DNA from: Bretschneidera sinensis
Lineage: Eukaryota; Streptophyta; Magnoliopsida; Brassicales; Akaniaceae
DNA length: 64,000 bases
Reading direction: 5' to 3'
Assembly (NCBI GenBank): GCA_023935145.1
Contig: CM043705.1
Span: 21,793,501 to 21,857,500 of the forward strand
Part shown: piece by piece, positions 46,959 to 57,029 of the stretch
Layout: each line of letters starts with the position of its first letter
Position numbering within the stretch: the stretch's first letter is position 1
Made by a program: the position numbers and the translations under genes
The notes under the pieces: model-generated
The model's input: the letters and a program-made list of their open reading frames with translations, nothing else
Told to the model about the DNA's origin: nothing
The model's database searches: none

Positions 46959-47106
46959 CAGCATTGGCTGGAACTGTCCTGGGAGTTGTAGTCTGTATTG
47001 CCAAGCACAAATCTGGAAAGAATTCTTCAAATAAGCCCCTCAGAGTTGGCGCACTCACTAACCTGAATATAGAATATATGCTTCTTGAAACATGCCCCTC
47101 AGGATA
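46959..47106 (-). pseudogene. IleRS exon g
   Basis: The translation includes PEGHVSRSIYSIFRLVSAP and FPDLCLAIQTTTPRTVPANA, matching the family's 'PEGHISKSIYAIFKLV ... IYLAVWTTTPWTMPANA'. Both Trp of WTTTPWT are altered (to Gln and Arg). The expected acceptor AG before TATCCT is CAT. The length of 148 bases keeps the phase. Confidence 0.9.
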
Positions 47107-47614
47107 ATGAATTAAAAAGAATTAAATTTGCAAGAAAATTAAATCCTGGATAAGTAATAAAAATATGCTAGAATCGGATAACGTGAGAGAGTAGTATGAA
47201 ATTTAAATTTGAGAACGAGGCTCTTCATTAGAAACAAAAGAAAAATTTGTCATAAAGATTAATTTAACCAAAAAAGAAAAGGAAGAGAACCATATCAAAG
47301 AGTAGAATTAATATCAATGCACAAGCTGTACATTAAAATCAGTGAATCATAGACTAAAATATAAATTAATTGGAGAAATCTGAAATTGCATATCTGTTAT
47401 TACTATTTCATGTTAAATGGTAAAAGAAAGAGCTAGGATTAAATTTGAACATATATGAGTAAATTCTACTTTTAATTAAATCAGTTTGAAGGCTCATCAA
47501 TATGATACAATGCCAAACCAATTATAGACTTTATAAAAAGGAATAGTTAAGATACTTTTCTTGACTAGGTTCAGTAAAAGGGGAAAAAGAAAGGCATTGA
47601 AAAACTTAGTTTAC

Positions 47615-47719
47615 CACCAGTTCAACCTCTGCAAGAGCAGTACGTGGTGGACTCCAATGAACTGGCTTTCTGCCTATATAGATGTACCCTTGGAAGGCCA
47701 TATCGCCAAACACTTCAAT
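47615..47719 (-). pseudogene. IleRS exon f
   Basis: The translation [20 protein letters not shown] then [14 protein letters not shown] matches the catalytic-domain text '[26 protein letters not shown]', one codon short at SPSSR. The acceptor reads GCTAA instead of AG. The donor GTAAAC is kept. Confidence 0.92.
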
Positions 47720-48305
47720 TTAGCAAATAATATGGCACACGATAAAAAATTCTTAGAAACTCAACGATAATCACCAAATGCAAATCCAAATAACTATAGA
47801 CATAATTTCTTTTGTTCTGCAAGATGTCAAAAGCATCAAACGAAGTCCTTTTCCCCCTTATTTTAATTGATAAGTACTATTTTCAAAATATATCTTGTAA
47901 AGGCATTTTGTAAAACTAAGCTATAGAGTTATTATCATTTTAACTGACACTTCGCTCACCAAAAGAGAAGTGGGAGGGAAGGGAAAGAGGAAAAGGGAGT
48001 GAGTACGTGAAAACCACTTCCCTAATATAGTCAAAACGAAATCATTAGAGGGAATGGTTTTGGAAGGATTCTTTCCACTCAAAACCTACTGAAACCTCTG
48101 CACAAAGTAGGCAGAATATAAATGTTCATTTTATCCTAATAACCCGTTTCTTACCTTTCCTCCCTAAAATTTAGGGCAGTACAAGAAGCCACCAAAAACC
48201 TTTACCATTAATTCTAGTTTTCTACATAGAAACCAGATACTGCAGGGTCACAATTTACATGTTTTAACCTACACAAGTGGAATGGAGAAAAGCTGTGCAA
48301 GCTAC

Positions 48306-48374
48306 CTGTGCAGCTTCGTATTCTGGATCGAGAGTTGGATAAAGATTACTTCAGTCTGCCCATACTCCATAGCG
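48306..48374 (-). pseudogene. IleRS exon e with TGA stop
   Basis: The translation RYGVWAD, stop, [15 protein letters not shown] matches '[23 protein letters not shown]'. The Trp codon is TGA (48351-48353). Both splice sites (TTTGCAG and GTAGC) are present. Confidence 0.92.
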
Positions 48375-48554
48375 CTGCAAACATGGACTCGCATCTATTA
48401 ACCACATATCATCTTTATCTATCCAATAATTCAAATCAATGTACTTCTATAGTAAACACATTAATCCTCCAAAGATAACAAAACTCATAATAAAAGATCA
48501 ATTTGACATGATACTATGATTACTAAAATACAATCAATCAACCAAGAACATATA

Positions 48555-48666
48555 GTGGCTTGGACATAGCCCAATTGGTAACCAACTCCTCTTCTAAAGA
48601 GAAGTTCCCAAGTTCAAACACTCCCACCCCCAATAAATTTTTTTTTAAAAAAAAAATAACAATAAT
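48555..48666 (+). mobile_element. tRNA-derived SINE, duplication AAGAACATATA
   Basis: The 112-bp element has an A box TAGCCCAATTGG (48567-48578) and a B-box-like AGTTCAAACACTCC (48611-48624), followed by a T/A-rich tail. The left duplication AAGAACATATA is at 48544-48554. The right copy begins AAGAACAT at 48667 and is completed by ATA at 56844 beyond the Tat element. It lies in the intron between IleRS exons d and e. Confidence 0.8.
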
Positions 48667-49563
48667 AAGAACATTGATGGAGCCCACAATAGCAACGACC
48701 AATGGACCATCGACACATGGAGTTACCTGCAGCCAATGAACCATTAACACACGGTGCCACATGTCACCAATAGGCCGCTAACACATGTTCGGTTTCTGTC
48801 TTACGGCCAGAAGACAAGTGGAATGACCAGGTCACACAATCGCCATATCAAAGCGTGATTAACGGACCAAACCACGCCTGAACACGCGACTGAGATTTCA
48901 TTGCAGAAACGTTGGATTACAGGAATGGAGCCATCCCTTCCACGTGGTCAACCTTACTATAAAAGGCTTGAGGTATGTAGATCTAAGATATATCCTTCAT
49001 TCGTTACAAATTCACTACACCAATAAGCACTCCCCATTTTCTCGTGCCCTCGTGCTGATAAGAGCGTCTAAGTGTCCTCGGAGGCCTCCATCTCCTCTCC
49101 CTCCATGGACCCTCTAGTTCACCCATCCTACTCGTGCAGGTAGCAAGGAATTGACCCCGAGTCAACAACAGTTCCTCGGCATCAACAGATAGGCGCCGTC
49201 CGTGGGAAACCACCATCTCTCACTAATAGCAAAAGCGAAAAAGTATAAAGAACTCATATGTTGCCATACCACCCAGAAATACCACGAAAAAAGGTAAAAA
49301 GGGAGCCCTTACGGCATGCTCCGCCCCCATCCAGAGCCGTACCCAAAACCAACAATCCAGGTCGAGATTCTCTATGATACTCGAGCGTGTGACCCCTGGG
49401 TCGAGCCGGCAACCTCCCATTAGAGAGCAACGCCCTCGTCACTCAGGAGCGGATTCTCTTGACCCTGGAAAAGCAACTATGGACTGCTTGACCGCCCCGA
49501 TAACCCAGGCTTAGATCCAAGAACTTTCCCGATTAATAGCAGACCTAGCTGCCAAAGTTCGAA

Positions 49564-50660
49564 ATGGGGGTTGACGACCCTCGCCTCCTCCTCCTCACCA
49601 AATTCCCTGACAAACGGAATCCTCCGGCAGTGAGGATCCAACTGACAATCGTTCCACCGCTGAGCCCCTGCTACCCTGCATCGGTCGGTCTAAAGAAAGT
49701 TCTTCCTCCAAAAGCAACCCTAACCTGGACAAGCGAATCGAAGAGATGGAAGAAAAAATTGACAGAGCTCTTAAGCACCGAAGCCACAATATTTTGGATG
49801 AGCTTAATGTCCAAGATAGCCACGCAGGATGTCCTTGAAACTCCGCTTCCATCCAATTTCAGAATGCCAAAAATCAAAGTATATGATGGTTCGGCAGACC
49901 CACTAGATCACCTACAACACTACAAAACAACCATGACACTACATCGACATTTCGATCTGATCATGTGTCGCACCTTCCCTTTAACACTTGAGAAAGCTGC
50001 CGGCACGTGGTATTCACGCTTAAAGCCAGGAAGTATCAACGACTTCAGGGAGCTCAGCTACACCTTTGCCTCTCACTTTCTCAATAGCAAGGGGCCGAAG
50101 AAAACCTTAGAGAGCTTATTCAATATCGTCCAACATCGGGGAAAGAGACTTCGAGCCTACATATCCAGGTTCAACACGGCTGCTTGGAAAATCCCAGACC
50201 TCGACTCCAACGTCTAAATGCCAGCATTCAAAAACGGGGTCTTTAGTTCTAAACTTACCAGGCGTCTGCCTAAAGATATGAACGAAGTCTTGGCCCAGGC
50301 CGAGAAATATATGCTGGTAGAGGACTATCAGGCTTTTCGAAGAGAAAGAGAATGAGAGACAGAAAAAAAAGAGGAAAGACCTCGGCCCCCACAGAGAAAC
50401 AGCCAAGAGGCCTCAACAATAAAGCAGATACAAGCCCCATACCCGGTTCGACAGCTTCACCCCTCTCAACACATCTAGAACCAACGTCCTAATGCAACTT
50501 CAGGAATAAGTCAGTCCTCCAATGGCATTCTAAGCCGCAACACCTCAATAAGGATTAGAGAAAGTGGTGCTGATTCCACAGGAACTACGGGCACCACACC
50601 AAAGAATGCCATAGTTTGAAACTACAAATCTAAGCTCTCATCAGTCGAGGACACCTGAAG
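49564..50660 (+). pseudogene. Tat gag
   Basis: The 217-codon frame (49564-50217) includes IKVYDGSADPLDHLQHYKTTM, RTFPLTLEKAAGTWYSRLKPGSI and LFNIVQHRGKRLRAYISRF, standard Tat gag. After a stop at 50217 it continues with LTRRLPKDMNEVLAQAEKYM. A histidine/cysteine motif (FHRNYGHHTKECHSLK) near 50580-50630 takes the place of a zinc knuckle. The start of gag is also damaged. Confidence 0.88.
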
Positions 50661-50893
50661 GAGTTCACCGGGTCTCGGGGAAAAGAGGCTCTCACCCAGA
50701 CATGGGGGACTCCAGACACCCTCCGTTTCCACAACAGGAATGACAAGACCCTCGAAAAAACCCTAGGCCCAGGCAGAAAGGACCCAGTCAGAGAAACCAA
50801 GAAGTAGCGGTGACCAGGGTTATCAAAACAATCTGTGGAGGCCCGACCGCCTGAGGTAGCTCAGGGTAGAGCAGCAAAGCATATGCCAGAACT

Positions 50894-51300
50894 ATGGCCT
50901 TAGTCTGCGGCCCCCATAAACGGAGAAAGTTAAGCCTAGTATTCTCCTTTATAGACAATGATTTGGGGGGAGTACAGATTCCACACGATGACACGGTGGT
51001 AGTCTCTCTCTTAGTGGCCAACCAAGAAGTAAGGCGCATCCTGGTAGACAACAAGAGCTCAACAGACATTCTATTTTATCATGTGTTCCAACATACGCAA
51101 CTGAAAGACGAGCAGTTAGAACCGACCCCCACTTCTCTCTACTGTTTCAGTGGAACCCCAGTGTTCCCAGAAGGAAGCATAATCCTCCCTGTCACTACAA
51201 GAATGACACCACAGACAATCATCATTCAAACCACATTCTTTGTCGTCAAATGACCATCGTCTTACAATATGATCCTTGGCTAGCCCACTCTCAACAAACT
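50894..51300 (+). pseudogene. Tat protease
   Basis: The frame reads FIDNDLGGVQIPHDDTVVVSL and RRILVDNKSSTDILFYHVF, where relatives have VDNGSSADIL; the conserved Gly is Lys. FSGTPVFPEGSIILPV follows as in Tat proteases. It stops at 51253. Confidence 0.85.
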
Positions 51301-51301
51301 G

Positions 51302-52960
51302 ATGGCAGTTGTCTCCACCTACCATCTAAAGATCAAGTTCTCCACCGACAAGGGAGTAGGAGTGGTTAGAGGGGACCAGCAAGCCTCTTGGTCTTACTAT
51401 TTAAACGCTATCAAGGAAAAAAATATGGCTGAAACCCTACCCCTCGAGGTAGAAGACCTCAGGGACGAAGTAAAGACTCCAACAAGGCAACCTGTTGAGG
51501 AGCTGACTTCGGTCCCCCTCGATGAGGATCTTTCCCAAACAGCTCAAGTTGGAGCCAAGCTCCCAAAAAGCCACAGGAATGCACTCCTCTCCATCCTCAG
51601 GAAAAATCAAGTCTTGTTCGCCTGGTCTGCATCAGACATGCACGGAATTGACCCCAAGATTATAGAACATCGATTAAACATAGACTCGAAGCATAAACCC
51701 ATCATTCAGAAGAAAAGGACATTCGCCTCGGAGTGACAGACTGCCATCAAGACAGAGGTAGACATGTTGCTCGAGGTCGGCTTCATCCGAGAAGCAAATT
51801 ACCCTGACTGGGTGTCCAACGTGGTAATGGTTAGAAAGGCCAATGACAAGTGGCAGATCTGCATCAACTTCACCAATCTGAATAAGGCCTGTCCAAAAAA
51901 CAGTTTCTCTCTACTGTGGATCGACCAGTTGGTGGATGCTACCTCAGGGCACGAGCTCTTCACCTTTATGGACACCTATTCCGGATATAACCAGATACTT
52001 ATACGCGAACCCGATTAAGACAAAACTACCTTTGTCACTAGTCAATGACTGTACTGCTACAAGGTCATGCCCTTCGGGCTCAAAAACATCGGCGTAACTT
52101 ATCAAAGGCTAGTGAACAAAATCTTTAGGGAACAGATTTGGCAGAACATGGAAGTCTACATGGACAACATGTTGGTCAAGAGTACCAAAGCATAGAACCA
52201 TGACTCCGACTTGGAAGAGGCCTTCGAAGTATTGCACAGACATAAGATGAGATTAAATTCGACAAAGTGCGTGTTTGAAGTGACCGAAGGAAAATTCTTA
52301 GGCTTCGTAGTCACTCAAAGAGAGATAGAAGCTAACTCAAAGAAAATAAAGCCATCCTAAATGTGGCCGTTCCTAAGACCGTGAAGGAAGTGCAACGGCT
52401 CACCGGACGAATAGCAACCCTAAATCACTTTATGTCTAAATCCGCGGAGAGGTGCCTCACTTTCTTCTAGGCCATCAAGAAGGCAAAGGATTTCGCCTGG
52501 ATAAAAAACTGTCAGTAAGCATTCGAGGAGCTGAAAAAGTACCTGAGCTTACCCCCACTCTTGACCAAACATCTCCCAGGTGAAGAACTGTTCTTGTACC
52601 TGTCGGCTGGATAAAATGCCATAGCCTCCGTCCTAATTCGAGAAGAAGCAGGCATCTAAAAGCCTATCTATTACCTTAGCAAAATCCTCCACGAAGTAGA
52701 AACAAGATAGCATCCGATAGAGAAAGTAACCTATGCCCTCATAGTTACAGTGCGAAAACTCCGACCATATTTTCAAGCACACACTATCGTCCACCTAACG
52801 AGCCAGTCCCTGAGACAGGTCCTCCACAATCCCGATGTCTACGGGAGAATAATTAAGTGGTATATGGAGCTCGGAGAGTTTGATATCCAGTATTGCCCTC
52901 AAAAGGCGGTCAAAGGTCAAGTTTTCGCCGACTTTATTGTCGAAACGATTTTCCTAATAA
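51302..52960 (+). pseudogene. Tat reverse transcriptase and RNase H
   Basis: Text includes SASDMHGIDPKIIEHRLNID, VGFIREANYPDWVSNVVMV, WQICINFTNLNKACPKNSF, FMDTYSGYNQI, VMPFGLKNIGVTYQRLVNK and VYMDNMLVKS, where the catalytic Y-x-D-D is Y-M-D-N. RNase H features follow (LYLSAG..AIASVLIREE, YYLSKILHEVETR, YALIVTVRKLRPYFQAHT). At least eight in-frame stops occur, many of TAG/TAA type. Confidence 0.88.
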
Positions 52961-52989
52961 ATCCAAACGAAGGATCAAATTCGGAACCA

Positions 52990-53390
52990 GATGAACAAGC
53001 TTCGAGATGGACCCTTCATTTGGACAGATCCTCGAATACTGTCGGGAATGGGGTAAGACTTATCCTCTACAGCTCGAACAGTTTCATCGTCGAATATTCC
53101 ATGAGATTCGAATTCCAAGCCTCTAATAATGAGATGGAATATGAAGCCCTGCTCGCAGGTCTGAAACTGGCAAAGCGGTAGCTGCTGAGACCTTGGATGC
53201 ATATAGTGATTCACAACTAGTGGTAAGTCAAATGACAAAGGAATTCGAGGCCCGAGGAGAAAAAATTGTTTGGTAGCTTGAGAAGGCAAGGGAACTTGCC
53301 ACCAGATTCAAAACGTTCTGGATAACCCACGTCCCACGGACTAAGAATTCTAAAGCGGACGCCTTGGCTCGGCTAGCCTCTTCTAGACAT
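52990..53390 (+). pseudogene. Tat archaeal-type second RNase H
   Basis: ASRWTLHLDRSSNTVGNGVRL and FEFQASNNEMEYEALLAGLKLAKR match the second RNase H found after the first in Tat-clade elements (family text 'W.L.VDGSSN..G.G.G', 'NN.AEYEAL..GL'). The usual D-G is D-R. This domain supports the Tat assignment. Confidence 0.8.
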
Positions 53391-53519
53391 CTTGAGCCAA
53401 CTCAAGCCCTATACCTCGAGACCCTCACCGTCCCGAGCATTGATGAAGCTCTGCTACTGCGAGTGACACAAGAAGAAGCATGAATGGACCCAATCCTATG
53501 GTACTAGAAAAATAGGGAA

Positions 53520-54715
53520 CTCCCCGAACAAAGAAACGATGCAAGAAAGCTAATCTCCCGCGCATCCCAATACATAGTCATGGATGGACAGCTGTATAAA
53601 AGAGCCCTAACCACTCCTTACCTACGCTATCTCAATCTAGTTGAAGCAAACAACGCTCTCCGAAAAGTCCACGAAAGAATATGGGGGAATCATCTCGGGG
53701 TCCAGGCCCTAGCCTTCAAGGTGCTTTAACTAGGGTATTACTGGATCGAAATAAATAAAAACTACGTGGATTTGGTCCGAAAGTGCAAACGCTACCAACA
53801 ATACTCTCTTATGCCCCATCAACCGGCCAACCTTCTCACCTCGATCACAAGCCCTCTTAACTTCGCTATGTGGGGAATGGACATACTCGACCCCTTAATA
53901 GGAACCTCATTCTAATGGACAAAGAAAGCATCTCATCGTTGCCATTGATTATTTCACCAAGTGGGTCGAAGTGGAACCACTAGCCAGCATAACGGACCAT
54001 CAGACCCAAAACTTTGTTTGGAAGTCCATCGTGTATAGGTTCGACATACCTCGGGTGTTGATCATCGATAATAGGAAGCAATTTGATAGCATCTGATTCA
54101 AGACGTTTTGCGAAGACCTCTACATCGAGTACCAATTCTCATTCGTTGGATACCTACAGGCTAACAGCCAAGCCGGGGTTACCAATAGAACGCTTCTACA
54201 AGGCATCAAAAGAAGACTTAACGAAGCAGATAAACAATGGGCCGACCAGCTCCCCAATGTCCTTCGGACGTATTAGACGGCCGCTTGTACTCCAATAGGA
54301 GAAACCCCATTCTTCATGGCATACGGCTCGGGAGCAGTCATCCCCTTTGAAATCGGGTTACCCTCGATACCTGTGCAACATTTCAAACAAAATGATAATA
54401 AACAGGGCTTACGAATGAAAGTCGACTTGATTGACGAAGCCCGAAACAAAGCCCAAATCTGCTTGACTGCATACCAACAGAAGACAGCTTGGTACTACAA
54501 CTCACGAGTTTGAAACAGAAACTTCAGGCTACACGATCTCATCCTCCAGAAGAGAGAAGTATTTCATCCCCGGGAAACAGGGAAGCTCATTCCAAACTGG
54601 GAAGGTCCGTACTAGATCAGAAAGGTGTGTCGAGCGGGCACCTTTGAACTAGAGGATATAAGTGGCAAGCCTATTCTACACACTTGGAACACGAAAAATC
54701 TCATCAAGTTCTATT
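53520..54715 (+). pseudogene. Tat integrase
   Basis: Pieces in several frames read NHLGVQALAFKVL, YWIEINKNYVDLVRKCKRYQQ, LNFAMWGMDILDPL (the first catalytic Asp), then TPFFMAYGSGAVIPFEIGLPS and NKAQICLTAYQQKTAWYYN. The D-x-W-G-M-D form is typical of Tat/Athila. Stops and frame changes make it non-functional. Confidence 0.85.
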
Positions 54716-54887
54716 AGTAACCCAACTCGAGGCTTAACCCGCCCCGGTTCGTTAATGTAAATTATAAAAAGCATAAAGGAAAATAAGAAAGGTTCAAATT
54801 CATGAAAACTGGTTTCATTAAGTACAGTTACAAAAATGGGCGATATCAGCCCTAGTATATAAAAAAAAAAAAAAAAAAAAAGTTATC

Positions 54888-55418
54888 CTATTCTTCACGA
54901 TGAGGCTCGTCCTTGGGTGCCTCCCCGGACCTATCTCCAGCTATCTCCTCGGAATCCCTGGCACCGACAGCAGCCCCCTTCTCTTCCCTCAAAGTCTTTA
55001 GCTCAAGTATATAAAAGTCAACTCTAGAAAAGAGGGTCTTGGCTTTCCTTTTGGCCTCGTAGAAGCCTTTGAGGAATTGCCCCCCGGCTTCCTCAATCAG
55101 GGCCTCCTTGAAAAACACAGAGTCCCTAAAAGAGGCCAAGGCCTCCTCCACGACCTTCTGCGCAGCCTTAACAGCCTCCTCTCTTGCTCGTCGTTTATAG
55201 GCAAGGGTCGCGTCCCTCTCAGCTTTGAGGAAGTCCCTGGCTGAGCGTAGGAGGTCCCTCTCCTTGGTCTCCTCTTCCCTGACCCTTTTGGACGCGTCCA
55301 GAGAATTCTGAAGCGACTGGATGGGCTTCTGGCTCTCCTTTAACCTCTGTTAGCACTTCTTCAGCTTCTCAAGCGTGTCCATACTTCGACGGGACAACAC
55401 ACCAAGGAGCACGCCAAA
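54888..55418 (-). pseudogene. Antisense coiled-coil ORF in Tat element
   Basis: On the minus strand a frame from ATG at 55382 to the stop at 54888 has 165 codons with one TAA at codon 11 (55350-55352). It is rich in Lys, Glu and Arg with heptad-like text (RVREEETKERDLLRSARDFL, YKRRAREEAVKAAQKV, EEALASFRDSVFFKEAL) and ends in an acidic tail. The frame stays open upstream to 55418, directly after a consensus acceptor (TTGTTTCAG), suggesting a spliced antisense gene. Additional antisense ORFs between pol and the 3' LTR are known in Tat relatives such as maize Grande. The function is unknown. Confidence 0.75.
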
Positions 55419-55494
55419 CTGAAACAAGCACAAACTGTCGTTAGAAAAAAAATTTATGAGAAAATAAGCCAAGGGAAAAAACCAATGAGGCTTA

Positions 55495-56195
55495 TCACAT
55501 GCTCAACCTAGAATCTCCAAGTCAGAGTGTGTGAGTTGCTTGTCACATGCTCAGTCTAAAATCTCCAAGTCCGAGCGTGTGAGCTACTTGTCACATGCTC
55601 CGCCTAAAATCTCCAAGTCCGAGCGTGTGAGTTGCTTGTCACATGCTCCGCCTAAAATCTCCAAGCCCGAGCATGTGAGTTACTTGTTATATGCTCGACC
55701 TAGAATCTCCAAGTCCGAGCGTGTGAGTTGTTTGTCACATGCTAGACCTAAAATCTTCAAGGCTGAGTGTGTGAGCTGCTTGTCACATGCTCAGCTCAAA
55801 ATCTCCAAGTCCGAGCCCAAAATCTCTAGGTCTGAGCATGTGAGCTATTTGTCACATGCTCAGCCTAAAATCTCCAAGTCCGAGCATATGAGCTGCTTGT
55901 CACATACTCGGCCTAAAATGTCCAAGCCCAAGCATGTGAGCTGTTTGTCACATGCTCAGCCCAAAATCTCCAAGTCTGAGTGTGTGAGCTACTAGTCATA
56001 TGCTTGGCCTAGAATCTCCAAGTCCGAGCATGTGAGCTACTTATCACATGCTTGGACTAAAATCTCCAAGTTCGAGCGTGTGAGTTGCTTGTCACATGCT
56101 CAGCCTAAAATCTCCAAGACCGAGCGTGTGAGCTGTTCATCACACATTCGGTCTAAATTCTCCAAATCCGAGCATGTGAGCAATGCTCGGCCCAA
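55495..56195. repeat. 48-bp tandem repeat in Tat element
   Basis: About 14 units containing GTCACATGCTC..CCTAAAATCTCC and AAGTCCGAGCGTGTGAG repeat at 48 bases (for example 55542 and 55590). The length is a multiple of three, so one plus frame stays open for 154 codons as a 16-residue repeat (SCLSHA.PKISKSE.V). Confidence 0.93.
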
Positions 56196-56867
56196 AATCC
56201 TATAAACCTCCATCACTCATAAGTACAAATACACAACCATAAGACAGAATCATGCCATACTTCCTCGAAGCACACGAGTGCTTAAGGAAGTGGGGGGCTT
56301 GTGATGGAGGCCACGATAGCCATGGCCAATGGACCATCGACACGTAGAACCAATAAACCATCGGCACATGAAATCACCTACAGCCAATGAACCATCAACA
56401 CACGGTGCCACATGTCACCAATAGGCCGCTAACACATGTCTGATTTCTGTCTTACGGCCAGAAGACACGTGAAATGATTGGGTCATGCAATCGCCACTTC
56501 AAAGAGTGATTAACGGACCAAACCATGCCTGATCACGCGACTGAGATTTCACTGCAGAAACGCGAAATTACAGGAATGGAGCCATCCCTTCGACGTGGTC
56601 GACCTCACTATAAAAGGCCTGAGGTATGTATACCCAAGATATATCCTTCATTTTTTACAAATTCACTACACCAACAAGCACTCCCCATTTTCTCATGCCC
56701 TCGTGCTGATAAGAGCGTCTGAGTGTCCTCAGAGGCCTCCCCCTCATCTCCCTCCATGGACCCTCTAGTTCACCCATCCTATTCGTGTAGGTCCCAAGGA
56801 ATTGACCCCGAGTCAACAGCGGTTCCTCGGCATCAACAAACATATAAATTGGGAGTCTAGGTATTAC

Positions 56868-56977
56868 CTTTAATGATGATATCTGAGTTTTGACAGTTGC
56901 TTTGGCGAACTTGGTGGCCTTTGCTCTTAGTTTTGACAGTGTAAAATCCTTTCTGGCATCTTCTAATGACTACAAAA
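56868..56977 (-). pseudogene. IleRS exon d with TAG stop
   Basis: After the acceptor TATATCAG the minus strand gives (V)L-stop-SLEDARKDFTLSKL, then RAKATKFAKATVKTQ. This matches 'VLQSLDQEVRKELTPLKLRAKAAKFAKATVKTQ' with the Gln codon as TAG (56970-56972). The donor AAG|GTAATACC is intact. It lies between the Tat element and the second small LTR element. Confidence 0.92.
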
Positions 56978-57029
56978 CTGATATAATTGAAGATGACGTA
57001 CTTAAGATTTTTATGGAAAAAAAAGCATC

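Larger units (their letters stand above)
48675..56838 (+). mobile_element. Tat-type Ty3/gypsy element, full length but decayed
   Basis: LTRs at 48675-49187 (513 bp) and 56302-56838 (537 bp) both begin TGATGGAG.CCAC and end CTCGGCATCAACA. AACAT flanks both ends (48670-48674 and 56839-56843). The PBS-like TAGGCGCCGTCCGTGGGA starts at 49190, and the polypurine tract AGGAAGTGGGGGGCTTG ends at 56301. The order is gag, protease, RT, RNase H, archaeal-type RNase H, integrase, antisense ORF, 48-bp repeats. A TATAAAA box lies at 48958 and 56609 in the LTRs. Confidence 0.93.

Noticed and set aside
48555..48666. Functional tRNA gene
   Set aside because: A and B boxes are present, but the arms do not form a cloverleaf and the sequence has a T/A-rich tail and target duplications, so it is a SINE.
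55531..55995. 154-codon frame as a protein-coding gene
   Set aside because: It is entirely the 48-bp tandem array read in one frame, with no start context or domain; annotated as a repeat.
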